DNA from: an uncultured Luteimonas sp.
GTDB taxonomy: Bacteria > Pseudomonadota > Gammaproteobacteria > Xanthomonadales > Xanthomonadaceae
Direction of reading: 5' to 3'
DNA length: 64,000 bases
NCBI GenBank assembly: GCA_934541015.1
Contig: CAKTDC010000016.1
Coordinates: 1 to 64,000 of the forward strand
Shown: piece after piece, positions 37,237-48,653 of the stretch
How positions within the stretch are numbered: the first letter of the stretch is position 1
How the letters are laid out: each line of letters begins with the position of its first letter
The notes under the pieces: generated by a model
Told to the model about the DNA's origin: nothing
Database searches by the model: none
Seen by the model: only the letters and a program-made list of their open reading frames with translations
Position numbers and translations under genes: made by a program

Positions 37237-38028
37237 TCAGCCGCAGGCGGGCCGGCGCCCGGCGGCCCGGGCCTGTTCGTAGACCGGCACCAGCTGGGCG
37301 GCGCGCGTGTTCAGCTCGCCGATCCGGCTCTGCGGGTCAGGGTGGGTCGAGAGCCACTGCGGCGGGCGGCTGCCGCCGGCGGAGATCATGTTCTGCCACA
37401 GCGCCACCGCCGCGCGCGGATCGAAGCCGGCGGCGGCCATCAGCCGCTGCCCGACCACGTCGGCCTCGGTCTCCTGGGCGCGCGAGCCGGGCAGGAGGAA
37501 GCCGGTCTGCGCCAGCAGGCTGCCGCCCTGGGTCGCGAGCTGGCCGTAGTCGCCGGCCAGCACTCCGAGCAGCTGGACCGCGCCGGAGGCGCCCATCTGC
37601 CGGGTGATGCGCTCGTTGTGGTGGTTGTCGACCACGTGGCCGATCTCGTGCGCGAGCACCGCGGCCAGCTGGTCCTGGTTGCGGGCGACGCTGAAGATGC
37701 CGGTGTTGACGCCGACCTTGCCGCCCGGCAGCGCGAAGGCGTTGGGTTCGTCCTGGGCGAACACCGCCGTCTCCCAGGCGATCGCGCGCTGGCTCTCGGG
37801 CAGCTCGCGCACCAGGGCGCTGACCACGCAGCGCACGTAGGCGTTCTGGCGGGCGTCCTGGCTGATCGGCCCCTTCTGCCGGGCCTCGGTGAAGGCCTGT
37901 TCGCCGAGCTGGTTGAGCTGCTGCTGCGACACCGCACCGACGTACTGGGTGCGGCCGGTGGAGGACTTGGTGGTGGCGCAGGCCACCAGCGCTGCCGCCA
38001 ACGCGATCGCCAGAATGCAGTTCTTCAT
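37237..38028 (-). CDS. M48 family metalloprotease, lipoprotein
   Basis: The 263-residue protein has a lipoprotein signal with lipobox LVAC, the zinc motif HEIGH (LAAVLAHEIGHVVDNH), and a third ligand Glu in AQETEADVVGQRLMAAAG. This is the LoiP/BepA-type (YggG) family of outer membrane quality-control proteases, here the short form without TPRs. It stands between the TPR gene and gyrB, all on the minus strand. A start ATG at 38028 follows GGAGGATCACCCC. Confidence 0.92.
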   Translation of the reverse strand: MKNCILAIALAAALVACATTKSSTGRTQYVGAVSQQQLNQLGEQAFTEARQKGPISQDARQNAYVRCVVSALVRELPESQRAIAWETAVFAQDEPNAFALPGGKVGVNTGIFSVARNQDQLAAVLAHEIGHVVDNHHNERITRQMGASGAVQLLGVLAGDYGQLATQGGSLLAQTGFLLPGSRAQETEADVVGQRLMAAAGFDPRAAVALWQNMISAGGSRPPQWLSTHPDPQSRIGELNTRAAQLVPVYEQARAAGRRPACG

Positions 38029-38131
38029 GGGGTGATCCTCCCTGGGAGCGGAAGTGTGGCGGCGCCAGTCTTAATTTTTCGTCAACCCGCCCGCGCCGGA
38101 AGCCGCGGCGTCGGGCCGCGGCTGCGGCGGC

Positions 38132-40861
<2,730 letters not shown>

Positions 40862-40979
40862 CTACGGCGGCGGACGGATCCTGCGCTGGCTGGCCATGGC
40901 CACTCGGCGATCCGGAATCTGCTCCTGGCAGGAGCGCCGGCGGATACCACCTGACACAAGATTTTCCGGGGGCATGTCG

Positions 40980-41500
40980 ACTCCGCTGCTTCGGAAGGAC
41001 GCCGCGTCCTGGCGGCCGGGGTCGCTCTTCGCTCGGTCAGCCCCGCTCCGCGGGCCGGGCGTTCGCACGGGCGCGCGGCATGCCCGCAAGCAGTCCGTAC
41101 TCACCCGCGGTCTTCGGAAGGACGCCGCGCCCTGGCGGCCGGGGTCGCTCTTCGCTCGGTCAGCCCATCCATGGGCTGACTCGCGCGCAAAACATCCATG
41201 TTTTGCTCAGCCGCGATCCCCGGCCGCCAGGACGCGGCTCACTGCAGCTTCCGGTTCGACGCTTCGGTGGCAGGGCCTTGCTGTCTGAACGAAGTCGCGT
41301 CATTGACGGATCGATGGCGCCTCCCGGGCCGGGGAATTGCGGAGAGCAGCGCATGGATGCGCTGCGGCGGCGAGTCAGCCATGGGTGAACGCGCACCGCT
41401 TGCGGGCATGCCGCGCGCCCGTGCGAACGCCCGGCCCGCGGAGCGGGGCTGACCGAGCTGAGCAGCAATCCCCGACCCCAGGCGACCCGCTGTCCGCAAG
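40980..41500. repeat. Origin-flanking repeat, copy B: rearranged, between gyrB and recF
   Basis: Most of the 951-bp gyrB-recF gap is built from the modules of copies A and C. The GGAAGGACGCCGCG...GGCGGCCGGGG...GGTCAGCCC block is present twice in tandem (from ~40993 and ~41114). The AAAACATCCATGTTTT hairpin lies at ~41189-41204 and the CGATCCCCGGCCGCCAGGAC arm at ~41212. A further block at ~41370-41455 is the same module inverted. A hairpin GCAGCGCATGGATGCGCTGC precedes the inverted block. I see no gene in this stretch. Confidence 0.75.
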
Positions 41501-41527
41501 CCCCCCTCTCCGGTCGTTACGATCCCC

Positions 41528-42613
41528 TCAACCCGGAGCGGAGCCGACCTTTCCGTGTTTCACGTGAAACACCGCCGCGTCGGCCAGGGGTCCGGGTGGC
41601 GGCTCCGTGCCGCTGATAAATACCTGGGCGCCGCTGTCGAGCAGGTGATTCAGCACCCGTCCCCGGTGGTCCGGGTCAAGCTCCGAGGCCAGGTCGTCGA
41701 ACACCATCACCGGCCAGTCTCCGCCGGAATGACCGGCATAGTCGGCGGCCTGCGCCATCAGGCAGGACAGCGCGGCGAGCTTGGCCTGTCCGCGGGACAG
41801 CGGTTCGCGGTTGGGCATGCCGGCCAGATCGAGGCGCCAGTCGGCACGGTGCGGGCCCACCGAGGTGTAGCCCTGCAGGCGGTCGCGGTCGCGGCTGATG
41901 AGCAGGGCGTCGGCCAGGCTGCAGTCCTCGGCCCGCCAACCCGGGAGATAGCCCAGGACGCCGTCGCCCAGGGCCGGCGCCAGGCGGGCGATCGTGGGCG
42001 ACAGGCTGTCCTGCAGACGGTCCAGGTAGCGGCGGCGGCGGACCCCCAGCTGTTCCCCGGTCTCGGCCAGCTCGTGGTCCCAGCTGTCGAGCAGGCGGTC
42101 GGCCCCGCCCTGCTTGAGCAGGGCGTTGCGCTGCTTCAGGGCCCGGGAATAGCGTCGCCAGATCGGGAAAAAGTCCGGTTCCACGTGGAACAGGCCCCAG
42201 TCGAGGTAGCGGCGGCGGCCTTCGGCCGGGCCCGTGACCAGGGCCGGGCTGCCCGGTTCGTAGCTGACCACGACGAAGGCGGCACACAGGCTGTTGAGCT
42301 GATCCACGGCCTCCCCGTCCAGCCGCCCCTCCCAGGACTGGCCAGCGTGGCGCAGGCCGGAGCGACGGATGCGCGGCGATGCGCGTTCGGCCCACTCGAC
42401 GAACACTTCCACGGCCTCGGCGCCGGTGCGTATCAGTCCATCGCGCACGCGGCCGCGGAAGCTGCGCCCGTAGGCCATCAGGTGCAGGGCTTCGAGCACG
42501 CTGGTCTTGCCCGCGCCGTTGTCGCCCACCAGCAGGTTGAGGCCCGGGCCGGGAGCGAGCTCGACCTCCTGCAGGCAGCGCAGGTTGTGCACCCGCAGGC
42601 GTCTTACCTGCAT
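41528..42613 (-). CDS. recF: DNA replication and repair protein RecF
   Basis: The 361-residue protein is an SMC-like ATPase: Walker A GDNGAGKTSVLEAL near residue 31, the signature LSRGQAKLAALSCLMAQA, and Walker B VMVFDDLASELDPDHR. RecF loads RecR/RecO at gaps. The C-terminus reads AVFHVKHGKVGSAPG, where FHVKH is encoded by a perfect parS palindrome. It is 142 bp after dnaN, with a probable terminator in between, and is cut off from gyrB by repeats. Confidence 0.96.
   Translation of the reverse strand: MQVRRLRVHNLRCLQEVELAPGPGLNLLVGDNGAGKTSVLEALHLMAYGRSFRGRVRDGLIRTGAEAVEVFVEWAERASPRIRRSGLRHAGQSWEGRLDGEAVDQLNSLCAAFVVVSYEPGSPALVTGPAEGRRRYLDWGLFHVEPDFFPIWRRYSRALKQRNALLKQGGADRLLDSWDHELAETGEQLGVRRRRYLDRLQDSLSPTIARLAPALGDGVLGYLPGWRAEDCSLADALLISRDRDRLQGYTSVGPHRADWRLDLAGMPNREPLSRGQAKLAALSCLMAQAADYAGHSGGDWPVMVFDDLASELDPDHRGRVLNHLLDSGAQVFISGTEPPPGPLADAAVFHVKHGKVGSAPG
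41556..41571. promoter_or_regulatory. parS centromere site (ParB binding)
   Basis: TGTTTCACGTGAAACA is the exact 16-bp consensus parS palindrome. It lies inside the last codons of recF, about 2.3 kb from the dnaA-side spacer. ParB loads at such sites to organise and segregate the origin region. parA and parB are not in the window. Confidence 0.92.
42177..42192. promoter_or_regulatory. Degenerate parS-like palindrome in recF
   Basis: GGTTCCACGTGGAACA keeps the CACGTG core and differs from consensus parS at three of 16 bases, two of them symmetric. It encodes FHVEP in RecF, echoing FHVKH at the perfect site 620 bp away. It may be a weak ParB site or chance. Confidence 0.35.
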
Positions 42614-42699
42614 CCTGCGTCACCGGAGCGTCGCACCGGGCGCGGCGTCCCGCCGGCGCCCGCAGCGCAAGAACGGCCCCGTGCGCGGGCGCCGGTCCA

Positions 42700-42725
42700 A
42701 ACAAAACGCCCGGACGAACCGGGCG
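42700..42725 (-). terminator. Probable Rho-independent terminator after dnaN
   Basis: On the minus strand a 7-bp stem (CGCCCGG, loop TTCGT, CCGGGCG) is followed by TTTTGTTT. It sits 31 bp past the dnaN stop and before recF, so it should reduce read-through into recF. Confidence 0.75.
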
Positions 42726-42755
42726 CTTGCAGTCCTGTCTGGCGGCGGCCGGTCG

Positions 42756-43856
42756 TCACAGCCGCAGCGGCATGACCACGTGCCGGCAGCGCGCATCGTC
42801 GGACTCGCGCACCAGGGCCGAGGAGTTCGAATCACGCAGCTGGATCACCACGTCCTCGCCGCGCAGCGCGGTCAGCGCCTCCAGCAGGTAGGTGACGTTG
42901 AAGCCGATGGCGAGGTTGTCGATCCGGGTATCGGCTTCCACCTCTTCCTGGGCCTCTTCCTGCTCCGGGTTGTGGGCGCTGATCCGCACCAGACCCGGCG
43001 TCGCCTCCAGGCGCACGCCACGGTACTTCTCGTTCGACAGAATCGCGGCACGCTGCAGCGCGGCACGCAGCTGCTCGCGGTCGATCCGGATCTCGCGGTC
43101 GGCGCCGATCGGGATCACCGCCTCGTAGTCGGGGAAGCGGCCATCGATCAGCTTGCTGGTGAAGATGACATCGTCGCGCTTGACCCGCAGGTGGTTGCGG
43201 CCGAGCTCAAGCCCCAGCTCGCGCTCGCCGCCCTCCAGCAGCCGCTGCAGCTCCTGCACGCCCTTGCGCGGCAGGATGATCTGGCGCTTGCTCGCCACCG
43301 GGCTCTCCAGCTGCGCCTCGCACAGCGCCAGGCGGTGGCCGTCGGTGGCCACGCAGCGCAGGCGCTTGTCGGCCAGGTCGAACAGCAGGCCGTTGAGGTA
43401 GTAGCGCACGTCCTGCTGCGCCATCGCGAACGCGGTGCGCTCGATCAGCTCCTTCAGCGCCGCCTCCGGCACGCTCACGCGCTCGGTGGCCTCGACTTCG
43501 TCGACCGAGGGGAAATCGTTCGCCGGCAGCGAGGCCAGGGTGAAGCGGCTGCGCCCTGCCTGCACGGTCACCTTGTCGCCGTTGACCGAGACCGAGACCT
43601 TGCTGCCGTCGGGCAGGGCACGGACGATGTCGAACAGCTTGCGCGCCGGGATCGTGGTTTCGCCATCCTGGGCGTCGTCCACCGCGCGCCGGGACACCAT
43701 CTCGACCTCAAGATCGGTTCCGGTCAGGGACAGCTGCCCATCGGCAACCTGGGTCAGCAGGTTCGCCAGCACCGGCAGCGTCTGCCGGCGTTCAACCACG
43801 TTGACGACCTGGGCCAGCGGCTTGAGTAGGACTTCGCGTTGCAGACTGAAGCGCAT
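42756..43856 (-). CDS. dnaN: DNA polymerase III beta subunit (sliding clamp)
   Basis: The 366-residue protein matches the clamp from MRFSLQREVLLKPLAQVVNVVERRQTLPVL to the C-terminal VMPLRL. Three DnaN domains are visible, with TDGHRLALCE and FPDYEAVIP. Two clamp subunits form the ring that tethers Pol III. The start at 43856 gives the family N-terminus. It follows dnaA across the 232-bp origin spacer. Confidence 0.97.
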   Translation of the reverse strand: MRFSLQREVLLKPLAQVVNVVERRQTLPVLANLLTQVADGQLSLTGTDLEVEMVSRRAVDDAQDGETTIPARKLFDIVRALPDGSKVSVSVNGDKVTVQAGRSRFTLASLPANDFPSVDEVEATERVSVPEAALKELIERTAFAMAQQDVRYYLNGLLFDLADKRLRCVATDGHRLALCEAQLESPVASKRQIILPRKGVQELQRLLEGGERELGLELGRNHLRVKRDDVIFTSKLIDGRFPDYEAVIPIGADREIRIDREQLRAALQRAAILSNEKYRGVRLEATPGLVRISAHNPEQEEAQEEVEADTRIDNLAIGFNVTYLLEALTALRGEDVVIQLRDSNSSALVRESDDARCRHVVMPLRL

Positions 43857-44088
43857 GCGTGTGGGTTCCCCGGGTTGCTGCAGCTCTTGCAGTTGAATGG
43901 ATAAAATCTGGAAAGCGGTGGTGCTGGTGTCGCCGATTGCTGTTGAAACACACCCTAAAACATTGAAATCATTGAGTTTTATGGCGCAACAAAGCCCGGG
44001 ATAAGGCGCCGGGCAGGGTCTGGACAAGCTGTGGATGATTCTAGGGCGTTTGAGTTGTCCACAACATATCCCGGCCTTGTCCCGCGGC
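43857..44088. other. Probable replication origin (oriC) in the dnaN-dnaA spacer
   Basis: This is one of the most AT-rich stretches of the window (AAAACATTGAAATCATTGAG near 43957). It carries DnaA box-like 9-mers: TTGTCCACA at 44055-44063 and TCATCCACA (minus strand) at 44030-44038, each one base from TTATCCACA. TTATCCATT (minus strand, 43896-43904) and TTGTCCAGA (minus strand, ~44018-44026) are weaker. The dnaA-rpmH spacer, by contrast, is GC-rich and shows no boxes. The dnaN promoter must also lie here. Confidence 0.6.
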
Positions 44089-45408
44089 TCATTCGCTGAG
44101 CTTGCGGATCAGTTTGTCCCAATCCTCGCGCAGCTTGCCGTCGCTTTCCATCAGCGTGCGGATCTGCCGGCAGGCATGCAGGACGGTGGTGTGGTCGCGG
44201 CCGGCAAAGGCGTCGCCGATTTCCGGCAGCGAATGTTCGGTCAGTTCCTTGGTCAGGGCCATGGCCATCTGCCGCGGCCGCGCCAGCGAGCGGGTGCGGC
44301 GCTTGGACAGCAGGTCCTTGATCTGCAGGCCGTAGTAGTCGGCCACGGTCTTCTGGATGTTGGGGATGCCGATCGCCTGCTGCTGCGCGCGCAGCAGGTC
44401 GCGCAGCGTCTCCTGGGCGAAGTCGACGGTGATGGCGCGGCCGGTGAAGTTGGCGCGCGCAGCCAGCGTGTTCAGCGCCCCCTCCAGGTCGCGCACGTTC
44501 GAACGCATCTTCTTGGCCAGCAGGAAGGCGACCTCGTCGGGGACGCTGGTGCCGCGCTCGTGCGCCTTGGACAGCACGATCGCCGCGCGGGTCTCGAAGT
44601 CCGGCGGATCGATCGCCACCGACAGCCCCCAGGACAGCCGCGACTTGAGCCGCGGCTCCAGTCCGTCGACCTCGCGCGGGTAGCGGTCGCAGGTCATGAT
44701 GATCTGCTGGCGGCTGTCGAACATCGCGTTGAAGGTGTGGAAGAACTCCTCCTGGGTGCGGTCCTTGCCGGCGAAGAACTGGATGTCGTCGATCAGCAGG
44801 GCGTCGAGCTGCTGGAACTGGCGCTTGAACTGGTCGGCGGTCTTCTCCTGGATGGCGCGGAAGAAGGCGTTGTAGAACTGCTCCGAGCGCAGGTACAGCA
44901 CGCGCGCACCGGGGTTGCTGCGACGCATCTCGTTGCCGGCGGCGAACATCAGATGGGTCTTGCCCAGGCCGGTGCCGCCGTAGAGCAGCAGCGGGTTGTG
45001 GGCGCGGTCGCCGGGCTTGAGCGCGGCCTGCCAGGCCGCGGCGCGGGCGAGCTGGTTGCTGCGGCCCTCGATGAAATTGTCGAAGGTGTAGTGGTTGTCG
45101 AGGTTGCCGGCGAATGCGGCCACCGGCGGCTGCGCGGCGGCCGGGCGGGCGTCTGTCGCCGGCAGCGGGGCGCGGGGCAGGGAGCCGATCTCGAGCGCGA
45201 CCTCCTGGGCCCCGCCGAAATGCCCCAGCAGCTCGCGGATGCGCGCCAGATAGCGGGCCTGGACCTCGTCGCGGACGAAGGCGTTGGGCGCGTACAGCAC
45301 CGTCAGGTTGTCGCGGCGCCGGGCCTGCAGCGGCTTGAGCCAGGTGTGGACATCCTCGACCGGGTACTCGGCTTCCAGTCGTTCGAGGCAGCGGGGCCAG
45401 ACATCCAT
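44089..45408 (-). CDS. dnaA: Chromosomal replication initiator DnaA
   Basis: The 439-residue protein has the N-terminal interaction domain (about 1-75, [11 protein letters not shown]), an Ala/Pro-rich linker and the AAA+ domain ([45 protein letters not shown]). The DNA-binding domain carries the signature [14 protein letters not shown]. It opens the origin in its ATP form. The start at 45408 gives [12 protein letters not shown], the usual opening. It is divergent from rpmH. Confidence 0.97.
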   Translation of the reverse strand: MDVWPRCLERLEAEYPVEDVHTWLKPLQARRRDNLTVLYAPNAFVRDEVQARYLARIRELLGHFGGAQEVALEIGSLPRAPLPATDARPAAAQPPVAAFAGNLDNHYTFDNFIEGRSNQLARAAAWQAALKPGDRAHNPLLLYGGTGLGKTHLMFAAGNEMRRSNPGARVLYLRSEQFYNAFFRAIQEKTADQFKRQFQQLDALLIDDIQFFAGKDRTQEEFFHTFNAMFDSRQQIIMTCDRYPREVDGLEPRLKSRLSWGLSVAIDPPDFETRAAIVLSKAHERGTSVPDEVAFLLAKKMRSNVRDLEGALNTLAARANFTGRAITVDFAQETLRDLLRAQQQAIGIPNIQKTVADYYGLQIKDLLSKRRTRSLARPRQMAMALTKELTEHSLPEIGDAFAGRDHTTVLHACRQIRTLMESDGKLREDWDKLIRKLSE

Positions 45409-45554
45409 GGGGTGGCAAGGTACCGAAAAGACGCCTGCGGTCCTTCGGGTCAGGGCCCGCAGGAACGGTCGGCAAGGGTGGAAGACATGCGCGCCAGCAG
45501 ACTACCATCGCCCCCCGGCGGGTGCATCCGGCGGTGCGGGGCGCCAGCCGCGGC

Positions 45555-45584
45555 TTGACCGGAAACCGCAGGCGCAGCTACAAT
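45555..45584 (+). promoter_or_regulatory. rpmH promoter
   Basis: TTGACC at 45555-45560 and TACAAT at 45579-45584 are 18 bases apart. The predicted start lies ~30 bp before the rpmH ATG. It would drive rpmH-rnpA-yidC. Confidence 0.75.
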
Positions 45585-45623
45585 TCCCGGTTCTTTCCGT
45601 CGCGTCTTCGCACGACTACCGCC

Positions 45624-45764
45624 ATGGCTACCAAGCGCACCTTCCAACCCAGCAACCTCAAGCGCAAGCGCGACCACGGCTTCCGTGCCCGCATGAAGAC
45701 GGCCGACGGCCGCAAGATCCTGGCGCGCCGCCGCGCCAAGGGCCGCAAGATCCTCTCGGCCTGA
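45624..45764 (+). CDS. rpmH: 50S ribosomal protein L34
   Basis: The 46-residue basic protein reads [20 protein letters not shown] and on to a C-terminal [12 protein letters not shown], the typical L34. It binds 23S rRNA in the large subunit. It starts the plus-strand gene series opposite dnaA and is followed by rnpA 26 bp on. Confidence 0.97.
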   Translation: MATKRTFQPSNLKRKRDHGFRARMKTADGRKILARRRAKGRKILSA

Positions 45765-45790
45765 CCGGGCCGCCGCGCGCCACGCCGCCA

Positions 45791-46237
45791 ATGCCGGCGC
45801 CGCCGGCAGCGTCCGCTCCGATGGATTCGCGATTCCCGCGCAGTGCGCGGGTACGCGCGCGCGCCGAATTCGACCAGGTTTTCCAGTCCGGCAGGCGCAC
45901 CGCCTCGCCGCTGATGGCGCTGCACTGGCTGCCCGACGCCCGGCCGCCGCGGCTGGGGCTGGCGGTCTCGCGCAAGGTCGACAAGCGCGCGGTCGGCCGC
46001 AACCGGATCAAGCGCATCGCCCGCGAAACCTTCCGTACCCGGCGCGCCCAACTCGCTCCCGGCGCCTACGTGCTGGTTGCCCGCCCGGCCAGCGCCCAGG
46101 CGTCCGCGGAGCAGCTGCGCGAGGCGCTGCTGGCGCTGTTCGCGCGCGCCGGCGCATTGCCGCGCGCAGGTCAGGGCGGCACAATGCCGGCCGCTCCCCC
46201 CGACACCACGATATCGCCGGGCACCGCCGGCGGATGA
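45791..46237 (+). CDS. rnpA: Ribonuclease P protein component
   Basis: The product has the RnpA core: [42 protein letters not shown] (the RNA-binding RNR motif) and [23 protein letters not shown]. It helps the catalytic RNA trim tRNA 5' ends. Two starts are possible: ATG 45791 (148 residues, the length seen in Xanthomonas) and ATG 45821 (138 residues). Neither has a clear ribosome-binding site. The C-terminal ~30 residues are Ala/Pro/Gly-rich and variable in the family. yidC follows after 13 bp, without a yidD gene between. Confidence 0.92.
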   Translation: MPAPPAASAPMDSRFPRSARVRARAEFDQVFQSGRRTASPLMALHWLPDARPPRLGLAVSRKVDKRAVGRNRIKRIARETFRTRRAQLAPGAYVLVARPASAQASAEQLREALLALFARAGALPRAGQGGTMPAAPPDTTISPGTAGG

Positions 46238-46250
46238 AGTTGCCTGCCTG

Positions 46251-47963
46251 ATGAACCAGACCCGTACCTTTCTCGTCATTGCCTGGCTGATGGTGGCCAC
46301 TCTGCTGTGGATGGAGTGGAACAAGGAGAAGTCTGCGCCGCCGCCGCCGACCCCTGCGCCTGCGGCCACGGCAGCGGCACCGGGCGCGATCCCCGCGGTG
46401 CCGACCGCCGTCCCCTCCGCGGTCCCCGACGCGCCGGTCGCCCCCGCGGCGCCGGCGGTCCCGGGAGAGGTCGCGACCGCGTCGGCGGCCACCGCCGCCC
46501 AGGCGGTGACCGTCGAGACCGACGTGCTGCGCCTGGTCATCGACGGCGGCAGCGTGCTCCAGGCCGAGCTGCTGGCCTACCCGCAGACGCGCGACGAGGG
46601 AAGCCCGCCGGTGCAGCTGTTCGCCGCCAGTCCGGGGCAGTACTACGTGGCCCAGAGCGGCTGGGTGAGCGGCCAGAACGCGGCGCCGAACCATGAAGGC
46701 GGCTTCGTGCCCGCCGGCAGCGAGCGCAGCTACCGGCTGGCCTCCGGGGACGCCGAGCTGGCGGTGCCGTTCGTGTGGCGCGGTGCGGACGGGGTCGAGA
46801 TCCGGCGCACCTACATCCTGCGCCCGGGCAGCTATACCGTCAGCGTGCGCGACGAGATCGTCAACGCCGGCAGCCAGCCCTGGCAGGGCTTTTCCTACCG
46901 CCAGCTGCAGCGTTCGCCGCCCAACCTCAAGCGCGGCATGACCAACCCCGAATCGTTCAGCCTCACCGGCGCCACCTGGTTCGGCGGGCAGGAGAACTAC
47001 TCACGCCGGGGCTTTGGTGACTTCAAGGATGGTCGTTTGCAGCGGGAGGACAGCAACACCTGGATCGCGTTCGTGCAGCACCATTTCTTCAGTGCATGGT
47101 TGCCGGATGTGCCTGACTTGCGCAACGAGATCGTGCTCGATACCGACACCAGCACCGGCCAACCGCGCCACTTGATCCGAGAAATGGCCAAGGCGCCGGT
47201 AGTGGTGCAGCCGGGCCAGCAGGCCAGCAGCAGCGCGCGACTGTGGGTCGGTCCAAAGCTGGTTGAGCAGATTCAAGACCAGAATGTGAAGGGCTTGGAT
47301 CGCGTGGTTGATTACAGCCGATGGGCACCCATGGCCATGCTCGGCAACGCCCTGTTCTGGGTGCTGGCCAAGCTCCACGGCCTGATCGGCAACTGGGGCT
47401 GGGCGATCGTCGGCCTGGTGCTGCTGGTGAAGATCCTGCTGTATCCGCTGTCGGTGGCCCAGTACAAGTCGATGGCCAAGATGCGCAAGTTCCAGCCGCG
47501 CATCGCCCAGCTCAAGGAGCGCTACGGCGACGACAAGCAGAAGTTCCAGGTCGCGATGATGGAACTGTACAAAAAGGAGAAGATCAATCCGGTCGGTGGC
47601 TGCCTGCCGATCCTGCTGCAGATGCCGATCTTCTTCGCCCTGTACTGGGTGCTGCTCGAGTCGGTGGAGCTGCGCCATGCGCCGTGGTTCGGCTGGATCC
47701 AGGACCTGACCGCGCGCGATCCGTTCTTCATCCTGCCGGTGATCAACGCCGCGGTGATGTGGGCCACGCAGCGGCTGACGCCGATGGTCGGCATGGACCC
47801 CATGCAGCAGCGCATCATGCAGATGATGCCGCTGATGTTCGGCGTGATGATGGTGTTCTTCCCCGCCGGCCTGGTGCTGTACTGGGTGGTCAACGGCGGC
47901 CTCGGCCTGCTGCAGCAGTGGTGGATGATCAAGCGCTACAGCGAGGCCCCGGTGAAGGCCTGA
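46251..47963 (+). CDS. yidC: Membrane protein insertase YidC
   Basis: The 570-residue protein has an N-terminal helix (residues 6-22), an Ala/Pro-rich linker and the periplasmic beta-supersandwich (about 85-345). The conserved five-helix insertase region follows, with [42 protein letters not shown] and a C-terminal [18 protein letters not shown]. It inserts inner membrane proteins alone or with Sec. It is the last gene before repeat copy C. Confidence 0.96.
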   Translation: MNQTRTFLVIAWLMVATLLWMEWNKEKSAPPPPTPAPAATAAAPGAIPAVPTAVPSAVPDAPVAPAAPAVPGEVATASAATAAQAVTVETDVLRLVIDGGSVLQAELLAYPQTRDEGSPPVQLFAASPGQYYVAQSGWVSGQNAAPNHEGGFVPAGSERSYRLASGDAELAVPFVWRGADGVEIRRTYILRPGSYTVSVRDEIVNAGSQPWQGFSYRQLQRSPPNLKRGMTNPESFSLTGATWFGGQENYSRRGFGDFKDGRLQREDSNTWIAFVQHHFFSAWLPDVPDLRNEIVLDTDTSTGQPRHLIREMAKAPVVVQPGQQASSSARLWVGPKLVEQIQDQNVKGLDRVVDYSRWAPMAMLGNALFWVLAKLHGLIGNWGWAIVGLVLLVKILLYPLSVAQYKSMAKMRKFQPRIAQLKERYGDDKQKFQVAMMELYKKEKINPVGGCLPILLQMPIFFALYWVLLESVELRHAPWFGWIQDLTARDPFFILPVINAAVMWATQRLTPMVGMDPMQQRIMQMMPLMFGVMMVFFPAGLVLYWVVNGGLGLLQQWWMIKRYSEAPVKA

Positions 47964-47997
47964 GGCCTGCTCCGGCACCAAGCCAGGCCGGCCTCGC

Positions 47998-48487
47998 TCT
48001 CCGCAATTCCCCGGCCCGGGACTCCGCCTTGATCCTTCAAGGAACCTCTGAACAACCCGCTGTTGATCGTCATTCCCGCGAAGGCGGGAATCGCTCTGCA
48101 ACGGACGAATGTCCGGTCATCCATGGACTCTGGTTTTCAACGGATTAACGTCCCTGGATCCCCGCCTTCGCGGGGATGACGGTTGTTGTTCAGAGGTTCC
48201 TTGACGACTCCACTTCGTTTGGGCAGCAACGCCCTTGCCATCGAAGCGTTGAACCGGACGCCGCAACGAGCCGCGTCCTGGCGGCCGGGGATCGCGGCAA
48301 AGCAAAACATGGATGTTTTGCGCGCGAGTCAGCCCATGGGTGAGTACGGACCGCTTGCGCGGCATGCCGCGCGTCCGTGCGAACGTCCGGCGCGCTGCGC
48401 CGGGCTGGACCGCGGAGCGGGGCTGACCGAGCGAAGAGCGATCTCCGGCCGGCAGGGCGCGGCGTCCTTCCGAAGACGGAAGTGAAA
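47998..48487 (-). repeat. Origin-flanking repeat, copy C: inverted, nearly identical to copy A
   Basis: Read on the minus strand this block follows copy A almost base for base: the CTGGCGGCC... arms, the GCGCGGCATGCCGCGC palindrome, the AAAACATCCATGTTTT hairpin, the REP hairpins (48068-48092 and 48155-48182) and the GGGGAATTGCGGAGAG tail. It has about 28 extra bases between its REP hairpins. With its flanks it fills the 690-bp yidC-mnmE gap; no gene is seen. Confidence 0.85.
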
Positions 48488-48566
48488 GCGGCCCCCTCAC
48501 TTGGGAGAAGATCCTCTTTTTCGGTGCGCCCCCGCCGGAATGGTTGATGGCAAAGCCAAGATCAAA

Positions 48567-48595
48567 CTGGATCCCGGCTTTCGCCGGGATGACGG
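48567..48595. repeat. REP-like palindrome upstream of mnmE
   Basis: ATCCCGGCTTTCGCCGGGAT followed by GACGG is a hairpin of the same family as the others, with a CGGCTTTCGCCG variant core. It may also act as a processing or stop structure between yidC and mnmE. Confidence 0.65.
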
Positions 48596-48615
48596 GACAG
48601 AGGCTGTACGCTTTT

Positions 48616-48653
48616 CCCGATTCCCGATTCCCGATTCCCGATTCCCGATTCCC
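48616..48653 (+). repeat. Heptanucleotide tandem repeat (CCCGATT)5 abutting the mnmE start
   Basis: Five perfect CCCGATT units plus CCC end exactly at the base before the mnmE ATG (48654). There is no Shine-Dalgarno sequence between. The unit length is not a multiple of three. Confidence 0.9.

Noticed and set aside
45409..45623. dnaA-rpmH spacer as oriC
   Set aside because: It is GC-rich, has no DnaA box-like 9-mers and contains a clear rpmH promoter.
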